Below are positions 50,418 to 58,553 of a stretch of 64,000 bases of DNA, in pieces. The notes beneath the pieces are model-generated. The model saw only the letters and a program-made list of their open reading frames with translations, was not told the origin of the DNA and made no database searches. The translations under genes were made by a program, and so were the position numbers. Each line of letters begins with the position of its first letter. The first letter of the stretch is position 1. Source of the DNA: Nocardia sp. NBC_00416 (GTDB taxonomy: Bacteria > Actinomycetota > Actinomycetes > Mycobacteriales > Mycobacteriaceae); the NCBI RefSeq assembly GCF_036032445.1, contig NZ_CP107932.1:4218501-4282500 (forward strand), written 5' to 3'.

Positions 50418-51041
50418 ATGCACCACTTCGCTCGACGTTCGGCCGGATTCACCATGGCACTCGCCGCCGCGGGCCTGCTCGTCGCCGGCTGCAGTGACGA
50501 CGACAACTCGGTATCGGATACCGTCGGCTCCCTGACCTCGGCTGTGATGCCGGGCGAGGGCAGCGGCACGAACGGGCCGTCCGCGTCACCCGGGGCCGAG
50601 GGCTCGGCCACCGAGACGACAGGCCCCGAAGGCTCGGCCACCCCCGACAACGACCCCAATGCCGATGCCGGCGAAACCACCGTGCAGACGCCGGACGGTA
50701 CCGACGTCACCGTCAAGGGCAGCATCTATCAGAAGTACACCGAGGCGGGTGGCCCGACCGGCACGCTCGGTATGCCCGAGGGCGAGGAAGAGGTCGCCGG
50801 TGACGGCGGCCGCTATCAGAACTTCGTCGGCGGCACCGTCTTCTTCAGCGAGGACACCGGCGCCCATATCGTCTGGGGCGATATCCGCGAAGCCTGGGAG
50901 GCCAACGGCGGCGCCGACGGCGAACTCGGCTTCCCGACCTCCGACGAGGAGACCACCCCCGAGGGCAAGGAGAGCCAGTTCGAGGGCGGCACCATCACCT
51001 GGAACTCTTCGGACCGCACCACCACCGTCACCCAGAACTGA
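50418..51041 (+). CDS. LGFP-repeat lipoprotein
   Basis: 207 residues from ATG 50418 (AGAGG six bases upstream; ATG 50412 is also open). Signal peptide with lipobox LVAGC, lipid Cys25. A Ser/Gly/Glu-rich linker (30-85) leads to two LGFP-type repeats (GGPTGTLGMPEGEEEVAGDGGRYQNFVGGTVFF and GGADGELGFPTSDEETTPEGKESQFEGGTITW). LGFP domains occur on cell-wall proteins of mycolate producers and are thought to anchor proteins in the envelope. It lies alone between glpX and desA, followed by a strong terminator. Confidence 0.9.
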   Translation: MHHFARRSAGFTMALAAAGLLVAGCSDDDNSVSDTVGSLTSAVMPGEGSGTNGPSASPGAEGSATETTGPEGSATPDNDPNADAGETTVQTPDGTDVTVKGSIYQKYTEAGGPTGTLGMPEGEEEVAGDGGRYQNFVGGTVFFSEDTGAHIVWGDIREAWEANGGADGELGFPTSDEETTPEGKESQFEGGTITWNSSDRTTTVTQN

Positions 51042-51053
51042 GATTCGGCAGCC

Positions 51054-51083
51054 GAGGGGCGCCCGCTCCGGCGGGCGCCCCTC
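51054..51083 (+). terminator. Terminator after the LGFP lipoprotein
   Basis: Perfect 13-bp stem GAGGGGCGCCCGC with its complement around TCCG, 12 bases past the stop codon. Confidence 0.8.
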
Positions 51084-51292
51084 CGCTGTCCCGGGCGCCG
51101 CCGTCCGCGCTACCCGTGCCCAGACGACCTCTCGATCCCGGCGGGCCGGCGGTACCTCGACCCCCGCGAACCCTGCCGGCTGCGCCAAAAGCAATTGTGG
51201 GAGATCCCGGTCCGGACCAGCGCGATCACTCATATTCCCGAACACGACCCGGTGCCGCCCCACACTCCTGCCCGACCCGCTACCGTATTCGC

Positions 51293-52150
51293 GTGCAGAA
51301 ACTGTTGACCGACCGCGACCTGCTGGAATCGCTCGCGGTGGAGGTGGAACTGACCATACGGCGCCATACCGAGATCGCCGATGAATGGCAGCCGCACGAC
51401 TTCGTCCCGTGGGACGACGGCCGCAACTTCGCCTTCCTCGGCGGCGAGGACTGGGATCCCGCGCAGTCCGAACTCGGCGATACCGCCCGGCTGGCGCTCA
51501 CCGTCAGTGTGCTGATCGCCGACAATCTGCCCTCGTACCACCGGGAGGTCGGCAAATACCTACGCACCGGCGCATGGTGGCGCTGGGTGGGCCGCTGGAC
51601 CGCTGAGGAGGCGCGGCACTCGGTCCTGATCCGTAACTACCTGATGGTCACCCGCGCCTGCGACCCGGTGGAACTGGAGCGGCTGCGCATCAGCCATATG
51701 ACCGATGGTTTCCGGCGTGAGCCCCTGCATCTGCTCGATCTGCTGGCCGCCTGCGCGTTCGAGGAGACCGCTGCCGCTGTCCGGCACCGCAACACCGCCG
51801 CCCTCGGAGAGAACCCGCTGGTCACGGCGATCGCCGAGCGGATCGCGAAGGATGACGAGATGCAGGCCGACGTCTTCGCCGACCTGATCGCCGCCGGTTT
51901 CGCCGAGGCTCCGGACCAGACCATGCGTGCCGTCGCCGACCAGGTCGCCGCCTTCCGGGTCCCGTCGCTCACCCTGCCCGACGGGCGCAGCAGCGACGAA
52001 ATGCTGGCCGATGCCGGTATCTATCTCCCGGAGAAGCAGGACGAGCTGGTTTTCGCGCCGCTGCTGCGCCGGTGGGATGTGTTCGGTCGCACTGATCTCG
52101 GCGAATCCGGCGAAGCGGCGCGCGAAGAACTCGCCCGGTTCCGGTCCTGA
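51293..52150 (+). CDS. Acyl-ACP desaturase, DesA family
   Basis: 285 residues. The di-iron ligands lie in EEARHSVLIRNYL, with further Glu in FEETAAAVRHRNTA and an earlier helix Glu; the fold is that of ferritin-like stearoyl-ACP desaturases, as in DesA1/DesA2 of Mycobacterium tuberculosis. It probably inserts double bonds in mycolate precursors or membrane acyl chains. The GTG at 51293 follows TACCGT by six bases without a ribosome site, so it is probably leaderless. It converges with fumC. Confidence 0.92.
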   Translation: MQKLLTDRDLLESLAVEVELTIRRHTEIADEWQPHDFVPWDDGRNFAFLGGEDWDPAQSELGDTARLALTVSVLIADNLPSYHREVGKYLRTGAWWRWVGRWTAEEARHSVLIRNYLMVTRACDPVELERLRISHMTDGFRREPLHLLDLLAACAFEETAAAVRHRNTAALGENPLVTAIAERIAKDDEMQADVFADLIAAGFAEAPDQTMRAVADQVAAFRVPSLTLPDGRSSDEMLADAGIYLPEKQDELVFAPLLRRWDVFGRTDLGESGEAAREELARFRS

Positions 52151-52173
52151 GCGAGTTCCGCGGAAGCGATTCC

Positions 52174-52212
52174 GGTGCGGCTCGACCCGTGATCCACGGG
52201 TCGCGCCGCACC
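52174..52212. terminator. Bidirectional hairpin between desA and fumC
   Basis: Long hairpin with arms GGTGCGGC and GCCGCACC enclosing a second stem CGACCCGTG/CACGGGTCG, in the gap between convergent genes. It can end transcription from both sides. Confidence 0.7.
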
Positions 52213-52273
52213 CCGGGGTCCACCCCGGCCGGTTCCGGAACTACCTCCCGCGCCGATAGGAATACCTTCGGGC

Positions 52274-53674
52274 TCAGTCGTTCTCGATATTCGTCATGGA
52301 CAGCACGTCCAGGCGCCGATCGAGTTCGGCTTCGCTGAGTTCGTCGCCGATCAGCCCGCGGTCGATCACCGTCTGCCGGATGGTCTTCTGTTCGCGCAAC
52401 GCCTGCTTGGCGACCGCCGCGGCCTCTTCGTAGCCGATCGCCGAATTCAGCGGGGTCACAATGGAAGGCGAGGATTCGGCCAGAGTGCGCAGGCGTTCGG
52501 TGTTCGCGATCAGTCCGTGAATGCACCGATCCGCGAAAAGCCGGGACACCGCCCCCAGCAACCGGATGGATTCGAGCACATTGCGTGCCATCACCGGGAT
52601 ATAGACGTTCAGTTCGAAATGTCCGCCCGCGCCCGCGAACGCGACCGCGGCGTCGTTCCCGATCACCTGCGCCGCCACCTGGGTAACCGCTTCCGGCAGT
52701 ACCGGATTCACCTTCCCTGGCATGATGGAACTGCCCGGCTGCAGGTCGGGAAGTTGCAGTTCACCCAGCCCGGTCAGCGGTCCGGACCCCATCCACCGGA
52801 TATCGTTGGCGATCTTGGTCAGGCTCACCGCGACCGTCCGCAGCGCCCCGGAGACCTCGACCAGCCCGTCCCGCGCCGCCTGCGCCTCGAAATGGTCCTC
52901 GGCCTCGGTCAGCGCATCGATCCCGCTGGCGCGCACCAACTCGGCCACCACCTTCGCCCCGAAATCGGCGGGCGCGTTCAAACCGGTGCCCACCGCGGTT
53001 CCGCCGATCGGCAGTTCGCCCAGCCGCGGCAGCGTGGCCAGCAGTCGATCCATCCCGGCCGCGACCTGCCGGGTGTAGCCACCGAACTCCTGTCCCAGCG
53101 TCACCGGCACCGCGTCCATCAGATGGGTGCGGCCCGATTTCACCACCGACCGCCATTCGTTCGATTTGTCCAGCAACGCGAGCCGCAGATGCTCCAACGC
53201 CGGCAGCAGATCCTTGATCACCGCTTCAGTGGCGGCGAGGTGGGTCGCAGTCGGGAAGGTGTCGTTCGACGACTGGGACATGTTCACGTGGTCGTTCGGA
53301 TGCACCGTGACCCCGTTGCGCGCCGCGATCGACGCGATCACCTCGTTGGCGTTCATATTCGAACTGGTTCCCGAGCCGGTCTGGAACACATCGATCGGGA
53401 ACTGGTCGTCGTGGCGGCCCTGCGCGATTTCCGCCGCGGCCGCGACGATCGCCGCCGCCCGGTCCTCGTCCAGCAGTCCGAGGTCCCGGTTGACGACCGC
53501 GCAAGCCCCCTTCAGCAGTCCCAGCGCCCGGATCTGCGCGCGCTCCAGCCCGCGCCCGCTGATCGGGAAGTTCTCCACCGCCCGCTGAGTCTGAGCCCGC
53601 CACAACGCGTCCACCGGTACACGAACCTCACCCATGGTGTCGTGCTCGATGCGATACTGCTTCTCCTCGCTCAT
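52274..53674 (-). CDS. fumC: Class II fumarate hydratase
   Basis: 466 residues, iron-independent fumarase of the TCA cycle. Family landmarks are the GSGTSSNMNANEVIA substrate loop, SQSSNDTFPTATHLAA, and the flexible-loop signature GSSIMPGKVNP that carries the catalytic Ser. ATG 53674 follows the expected start region (MGEVRVPVDALWRAQTQRAVENF). The position next to glpX and desA is as in mycobacteria. Confidence 0.96.
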   Translation of the reverse strand: MSEEKQYRIEHDTMGEVRVPVDALWRAQTQRAVENFPISGRGLERAQIRALGLLKGACAVVNRDLGLLDEDRAAAIVAAAAEIAQGRHDDQFPIDVFQTGSGTSSNMNANEVIASIAARNGVTVHPNDHVNMSQSSNDTFPTATHLAATEAVIKDLLPALEHLRLALLDKSNEWRSVVKSGRTHLMDAVPVTLGQEFGGYTRQVAAGMDRLLATLPRLGELPIGGTAVGTGLNAPADFGAKVVAELVRASGIDALTEAEDHFEAQAARDGLVEVSGALRTVAVSLTKIANDIRWMGSGPLTGLGELQLPDLQPGSSIMPGKVNPVLPEAVTQVAAQVIGNDAAVAFAGAGGHFELNVYIPVMARNVLESIRLLGAVSRLFADRCIHGLIANTERLRTLAESSPSIVTPLNSAIGYEEAAAVAKQALREQKTIRQTVIDRGLIGDELSEAELDRRLDVLSMTNIEND

Positions 53675-53831
53675 GAACCCGACCCTATGCCGCGGTCCGG
53701 CGAAGTTGTCGTGCCACGCGTGAGTTCTGGATCACCGATACCGCCCACTCGGCACCACCCCGCCCCGCGAACACGTTTCCTGTGATATCTCGGCATGCCG
53801 GGTGCGACAGCGGTAGGTAGATTTCGCGATC

Positions 53832-54890
53832 GTGGTAAACGATAGTAGAACCAGTCCGGCCGTCGAGACCTCCGGCGATTCCGCCGAACGGATGCTCGCG
53901 CTGGTCGGGCATCGTCATCGGGCCGCCGATCACTATGTGGTCGGCCGGGAGAAGATCCGCGAATACGCCCGCGCAGTCCAGGACTATCACCCGGTGCACT
54001 GGTCCGAGGACGCCGGCGCCGAATTCGGCTACGGCGGCCTGATCGCCCCGCCGACGTTCTTCTCCGTGCCCGGTTTTCTCGCGCAATCGGAGATGTTCAC
54101 GACCCTGCTCACCGATTACGACATGAGCCAGATCATGCAAACCGATCAGGTCCTGGAATTCCACCGGCCGATCCGGCCGATGGATCGGCTCGTCTTCGAT
54201 ATCTATCTGGAATCGTTCCGACGGGCCTTCGGCGGCGATCTGATGGGTTTCAAGATGGTGGTCTCCGACCACCACAGCGAGCCGGTTCTCACCGCCCGCA
54301 CCAGCATCGTGGGCAGGTCCGGCGTGAGCACCGGCGACACCGAACTCGGCCGGCGCATCGTGATGCACAGCTTCCGCACTCCGGACCGGCCCCATCGTCC
54401 CGCGGCGGCGGCCGTCACGGGCCCGGCCACCGACCTCGCGGCGCCCACCCTGGCCCCTCCGAGCGGTTTCGCGCGACTGTTCGACACAGTCGCCGTGGGC
54501 GAAGAACTGCCCGCGCGCACGGTCCAGTTGACCGCCGGTGACCTGGTCAACTATGCCGGTGTCGCCGGTGACCCGAACCCGATCCACTGGAGCCGCGAGG
54601 CCGCGGGCTCGGTCGAACTCGAATCGCCGGTCGCCCACGGAATGCTGACCATGGGGATCGGCGCGGGATACGTCACCTCCTGGCTCGGTGATCCCGGCGC
54701 GGTGCGGGAATACGCGGTTCGCCTCACCAGCCCGGTCCACGTGCCTCCCGGCGAACCGGCCGTGATCGAGTACACGGGCAAGGTGAAAGCGCTGGATCCC
54801 GTGCAACGGACCGCGACGATCGCCCTCACCGCCCTGCACCGCGGCCGCAAGATCTTCGGCAGAGCCACCGCCCTGGTCCAGTTGAGCTGA
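53832..54890 (+). CDS. Fused HadA/HadB-type (3R)-hydroxyacyl-ACP dehydratase
   Basis: 352 residues with two hot-dog (MaoC) domains. The first (about residues 20-185) matches HadA-like FAS1_DH N-terminal domains. The second (about 215-350) has the hydratase-2 motif GDPNPIHWSREAAGSVELESPVAHGML. Together they form one single-chain dehydratase of the FAS-II mycolic acid elongation cycle, as annotated in Nocardia and Mycobacterium. GTG 53832 is the natural start. It is divergent from fumC and followed by a strong terminator. Confidence 0.92.
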   Translation: MVNDSRTSPAVETSGDSAERMLALVGHRHRAADHYVVGREKIREYARAVQDYHPVHWSEDAGAEFGYGGLIAPPTFFSVPGFLAQSEMFTTLLTDYDMSQIMQTDQVLEFHRPIRPMDRLVFDIYLESFRRAFGGDLMGFKMVVSDHHSEPVLTARTSIVGRSGVSTGDTELGRRIVMHSFRTPDRPHRPAAAAVTGPATDLAAPTLAPPSGFARLFDTVAVGEELPARTVQLTAGDLVNYAGVAGDPNPIHWSREAAGSVELESPVAHGMLTMGIGAGYVTSWLGDPGAVREYAVRLTSPVHVPPGEPAVIEYTGKVKALDPVQRTATIALTALHRGRKIFGRATALVQLS

Positions 54891-54906
54891 GACCCTCGCG
54901 GGCCAC

Positions 54907-54943
54907 GCGCGGAGAAGCGATCAACCGGTCGGCTTCTCCGCGC
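54907..54943. terminator. Bidirectional hairpin after the HadA/HadB gene
   Basis: 12-bp stem GCGCGGAGAAGC with its complement around a 13-base loop, between the convergent HadA/HadB and EspG genes. Confidence 0.7.
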
Positions 54944-54956
54944 GGGGAGTCCGCCG

Positions 54957-55670
54957 TCAGACCCGTACCGGAGCGACGAGCCGCGCGATTTCGCCGCGCA
55001 GGTCACCGTGTGAGATGGGGTCGATATGGAAATCCTGGTACCGGTGCCGGTAGATGTAGCGACCGTCCTCGGCGATATCGAACCAGCTCAAGTAGCGGGG
55101 TTCCGCGGGCTGTTCGGCCCTTAGCCCGTGACGCGCCTCCAGAAAACCCGAACCCGCGCGCGGGGCTTTGAGAAGCCGCCGCATCCGGTCGGCCGGTTGC
55201 GGTTTGCCGCCGTTCCAGACCTCATAGGTATCGCGGAGCCGATCGATGCTCTCCACCAGAGGCGGACGCGTACCTTTGGGAAGTTCACCCAGAATCTGCA
55301 GGAAGATACTGGGGACGACCGCCGCCGAGCCGATCTGGACGACGATCTTCCCGTCGTAATCCGTTTCGGCACCCGGGAATTGAACGACAGTGACCCCCGC
55401 GTTTCCCGCGAATGCTCCGTAGGCGCGGATCCGGCGTCTACGGCTACCGGAGAGAGTCAGGGTCGATTCGGGATCGGCGGCGGCCGCCAGAGCGGCGGTG
55501 AGATCCGGGTCGCCGCCCCGGGGATACCGGGTCGCGATACCTGCCGTCAGCCGCTGATACTCGTCCTCCCAGCGCACCGACGACCGCAGCTCGAGTGGAT
55601 AGGGATACCGATCTCGCCCGGTCTCCTGCCAGACGTGCATGAACTCGTCCGGAGTGAACTCCCACTTCAC
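54957..55670 (-). CDS. EspG-family type VII secretion chaperone
   Basis: 237 residues. WEFTPDEFMHVWQETGRDRYPYPLELRSS at the start, the middle segment FAGNAGVTVVQFPGAETDYDGKIVVQIG and the C-terminal RYLSWFDIAEDGRYIYRHRYQDFHIDPIS match the ESX secretion-associated EspG fold. EspG chaperones bind PPE-type substrates and deliver them to the ESX machine. Its ATG overlaps the stop of the PPE-like gene (ATGA at 55667-55670), which makes substrate and chaperone a coupled pair. Confidence 0.88.
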   Translation of the reverse strand: MKWEFTPDEFMHVWQETGRDRYPYPLELRSSVRWEDEYQRLTAGIATRYPRGGDPDLTAALAAAADPESTLTLSGSRRRRIRAYGAFAGNAGVTVVQFPGAETDYDGKIVVQIGSAAVVPSIFLQILGELPKGTRPPLVESIDRLRDTYEVWNGGKPQPADRMRRLLKAPRAGSGFLEARHGLRAEQPAEPRYLSWFDIAEDGRYIYRHRYQDFHIDPISHGDLRGEIARLVAPVRV

Positions 55671-57019
55671 CGACGGTCACCACGGTCGTCGGCCGGCTGC
55701 GCGGCAGGCGCATCGGCACCCAGCACCCCGCCCAGCGCATCGACGGGTGCGCCGAACAGTTCCTCCTCGCGGTCCCGGATCAGATAGTCGGGAGTCTTGT
55801 GTTCGTCGTCGCCCTCCCCGCGTTTGCCGCCGCCGGGCGACATCATCCCGGGCATACCCGACATACCCCGGTTGGTACCCGCCGCGGTCGAGGCCGCCGC
55901 AGGAGACCCGGTGGAAGCATTGGGCGAGCCCGGGGTACCCGTCACCGTCTTGCCCGGCGTCTGGTTCTGCGGCGTACCGCTCGGCGAACCGGACGGTGTT
56001 CCCGACGGGACCGACGGTGAACCGGTTGTGGTGGTCGACGGCGTAGTCCGCTGCGGATCGCCGGTCGGAGTTCCAGTGGTGGTACCGCTCGGCTGCTGGG
56101 TAGTCGGGTTCTCGTTCGCCCCCGCGGCCGTGGTGTCCTGCGAATCGTCCGCCGCACCAGAAGTTTCGGCCGACTCCCCCTGCACCTCGTTCTCGCCGGG
56201 AGTCTCGCCGCCCGGAGTTTCGCTTCCAGGAGCGGAGGCCGTGGTGCTGCCACCGGGGTTGCTGGTGGAGGTACCACCGGGGACAGGCGAGGTCGACGGG
56301 TCGCCGGGCGCCTGCACCGGAACGAAAGTCGGCACACCGTCCCCGGCGGGCTGATAGGTGGGCTTGTAGGCCATGTTCATCACTTCGACGGCGGCCGAGC
56401 GCTGATCCTCTTTCATCCGGTCGAACGCCGCCGCGGCAGCCGGGTCGGTCGCGCCGACAACCGTCTCCGCGACCTTCGCCGGATCGATCACTGTGGTGCT
56501 GATCGCGGTGCTGGTCGGAGACTGGACCGGAGGCGCCGGGACGGACTTCTTCACAACTCCGGCAGCATAAGCGGCGGCATCGATCCGCAGCCCGACCGCC
56601 CGGATCACTTCCAGCACATCGGTCGACTGGTCGTAGAACGTCCGCGTGGCTTGGTTCGCGGCGTCGGCGAACTGCCCGTCCAAACCGTCCGAGAGCTCTC
56701 GCTGGACAGCCAGGTGGGCACCGAACAACGCTCCCCCGAGAGAATTCGCTATCGAGTCGTACACCTCGGCGATATCGTGCATCAAACCCGGACGCATGGC
56801 ATCGACCTTCGAAAAGATCTCTTCGTGGGAAAGTCCCTCGAACTGCTCCATCTGCGTGATGTAGGAAGGATCACGGCCACCGTGGGAAACCTGTGATCCG
56901 AAATGCTCTGCGCCCGACTGCCTCTGCTGTCCGGTAACCCTGTCCTGCACCGCCGCTGGGTCGATACCGAGAGGCGGACCGAACATTCCCAACGGCGAAG
57001 TCGATTGGTCTCCGCTCAT
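55667..57019 (-). CDS. PPE/EspB-like type VII secretion substrate
   Basis: 450 residues from ATG 57019. The helical first part (about residues 60-160, FSKVDAMRPGLMHDIAEVYDSIANSLGGALFGAHLAVQRELSDGLDGQFADAA) is the WXG/PPE-like hairpin bundle of ESX substrates. The remaining 250 residues are Pro/Gly/Ser/Thr-rich and disordered. No signal peptide, as expected. It is co-directional with and coupled to an EspG gene on one side and, after two bases, the DUF3558 gene on the other. It carries no ESX core component. Confidence 0.85.
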   Translation of the reverse strand: MSGDQSTSPLGMFGPPLGIDPAAVQDRVTGQQRQSGAEHFGSQVSHGGRDPSYITQMEQFEGLSHEEIFSKVDAMRPGLMHDIAEVYDSIANSLGGALFGAHLAVQRELSDGLDGQFADAANQATRTFYDQSTDVLEVIRAVGLRIDAAAYAAGVVKKSVPAPPVQSPTSTAISTTVIDPAKVAETVVGATDPAAAAAFDRMKEDQRSAAVEVMNMAYKPTYQPAGDGVPTFVPVQAPGDPSTSPVPGGTSTSNPGGSTTASAPGSETPGGETPGENEVQGESAETSGAADDSQDTTAAGANENPTTQQPSGTTTGTPTGDPQRTTPSTTTTGSPSVPSGTPSGSPSGTPQNQTPGKTVTGTPGSPNASTGSPAAASTAAGTNRGMSGMPGMMSPGGGKRGEGDDEHKTPDYLIRDREEELFGAPVDALGGVLGADAPAAQPADDRGDRR

Positions 57020-57021
57020 CG

Positions 57022-57651
57022 TCAGTTCTCCGACCCGATCTCTGGCTCTAGCGCTTGAGCGATGCCGAGAATCCCGTCGCACTTCTCCAATCCGGATTCC
57101 GAGGCTTCGAAGGTTCGTGTGGTGGTCATCATTACGAAGCCGACCTTCGTACGCAGGTGGATGCTGCAGGTTTTTCTCATTTGCGGATCGCGAACCCAAA
57201 TAGCCTCACGTCCGTTAACGGCCAGCGGCTCGCTCAGTGCACCGTTCTTCTGCAGATTCTCGTCCCAGGTGACGTTTCCCGAGTCGATCTGTAGATCCCA
57301 GTCCTTACCATCGAAATCACATGTCAGGAAAGTGTATTCAGCGACGAGGTCGTCCCCACGCCGACGGCTGGCCGGATCCAGTCCGGACTTTTCGGCAGCC
57401 TGATCGCTGATCCACGTACAGGGGTCGAAGACGACCTCGGGCCGCCCCTCCGTTGTGTACTCGTTCTTCAGCGGCGGTGGTTGGAGTGCCGGATCTGTAA
57501 GGGTGGGACGAACATCCTCTCTCGATGAAGACTGCGATACGGCCGATGTCGCTGTCACGGCTTCCGATGCGCCACTGTCTGTACATCCCGTGACCACACC
57601 CGCAAGCACGGCGCAGACCGCCGCTACCGCCGGAACAGACCGTCTTGTCAC
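57022..57651 (-). CDS. DUF3558 lipoprotein
   Basis: 209 residues from GTG 57651. Signal peptide with lipobox VTGC (lipid Cys23), then a linker and the DUF3558 domain (RPEVVFDPCTWISDQAAEKSGLDP through EKCDGILGIAQAL) with three Cys. DUF3558 proteins are surface lipoproteins of Nocardia and relatives that recur in ESX satellite clusters. It overlaps the upstream target gene by four bases (GTGA) and precedes the PPE-like gene by two. Confidence 0.9.
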   Translation of the reverse strand: MTRRSVPAVAAVCAVLAGVVTGCTDSGASEAVTATSAVSQSSSREDVRPTLTDPALQPPPLKNEYTTEGRPEVVFDPCTWISDQAAEKSGLDPASRRRGDDLVAEYTFLTCDFDGKDWDLQIDSGNVTWDENLQKNGALSEPLAVNGREAIWVRDPQMRKTCSIHLRTKVGFVMMTTTRTFEASESGLEKCDGILGIAQALEPEIGSEN

Positions 57652-58052
57652 TGCTCAACCTCCACAGACTCGATAGCACGCCGGTTCATCTGATCGGCCT
57701 CTTCAAAGGCTCCCCCCGCTTGAAGGAAGGCTGCCGCCATACGAAGTGCGGCTTCGCGTATCCCGGACAACGCGTCCGTCGTCGATGTTCCCTTGCCTGC
57801 GAATCCGAGTTGCAGCGCTATCGATGAGTCGAAACCGCCGAACCCTTGCGTGTTGCTCAGGCGCTTCGACCGATCGATCTGCTCGTCCAGACACGTATCT
57901 ACCAACCGGGTGTACACCGCAGCGCACCTCTCCGCGGCCCCCCGCTCCATCCGGAATGTCCCCGCCACAGCCTGCTGATACAGCGCGGTCGCGGTCCCCT
58001 GCCCCACATCCATACCGCTCGGCCCACCCTTCCGTAAAATTTCACTCACCAT
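57648..58052 (-). CDS. Small helical ESX-associated protein (WXG100-like partner)
   Basis: 134 residues from ATG 58052. All-helical, with no clear WxG, but size, position and the C-terminal helix (ALRMAAAFLQAGGAFEEADQMNRRAIESVEVEQ) fit the type VII target proteins that head these satellite operons. The assignment is by context and general pattern rather than by a sure motif. It is the first gene of a four-gene coupled operon (small protein, DUF3558 lipoprotein, PPE-like, EspG). Confidence 0.7.
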   Translation of the reverse strand: MVSEILRKGGPSGMDVGQGTATALYQQAVAGTFRMERGAAERCAAVYTRLVDTCLDEQIDRSKRLSNTQGFGGFDSSIALQLGFAGKGTSTTDALSGIREAALRMAAAFLQAGGAFEEADQMNRRAIESVEVEQ

Positions 58053-58553
58053 ACTGGACGCGCCTGCGCCCAGATCGGTTCCGCGGACTGCTCGTTCCCT
58101 GCCGACCGACCAGCGCTCGCCGCGGCCGGAACCACCTACCCGACTCGTTACCGCGTCGACCCTGCGGCCCCGTCCGGCGTGTGCGGTCGGCGGTCGACCG
58201 GCCGATGTGAGCAGATCCGCTCGCCCTCGGCCACGTCCGGGCCGGGAGCCGCGAACGAGGTGTACGGAACAGCCCGCCCACCCCGACTCGCGATTGATCG
58301 CCGCTATATTCCACACTCGTCCGACGCATCGGCCCCCGACGTGCACCTCGCCCTTCCTGGCGCGCATTCACCGCCGTAAACGCCGGAAAACCTTATCTCC
58401 GACGCCAGGACCAGCGAGGACTTTCCCGCCTCCCGAATCACGTCCACGATTCGGTCCGAACTTCCCATGCCATCGCCACCCAGGCGGCATAGTGAGGTAC
58501 ATCACGCCTTACCCGGTGTGCGCTCAATGCCCGAGTCGACCGAGGAGTTCGTC
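58053..58553. other. 500-bp intergenic region, promoter of the aldehyde dehydrogenase operon
   Basis: No gene seen. Near the right end a GTGA-N6-TCAC inverted repeat (58492-58505) is present; the rest has no clear structure. The region also holds the promoter of the divergent ESX operon. Confidence 0.5.
58492..58505. promoter_or_regulatory. Candidate CRP/FNR-type site
   Basis: GTGA-GGTACA-TCAC, the core of the CRP-family consensus GTGA-N6-TCAC, 49 bases before the start codon of the aldehyde dehydrogenase. Confidence 0.4.
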
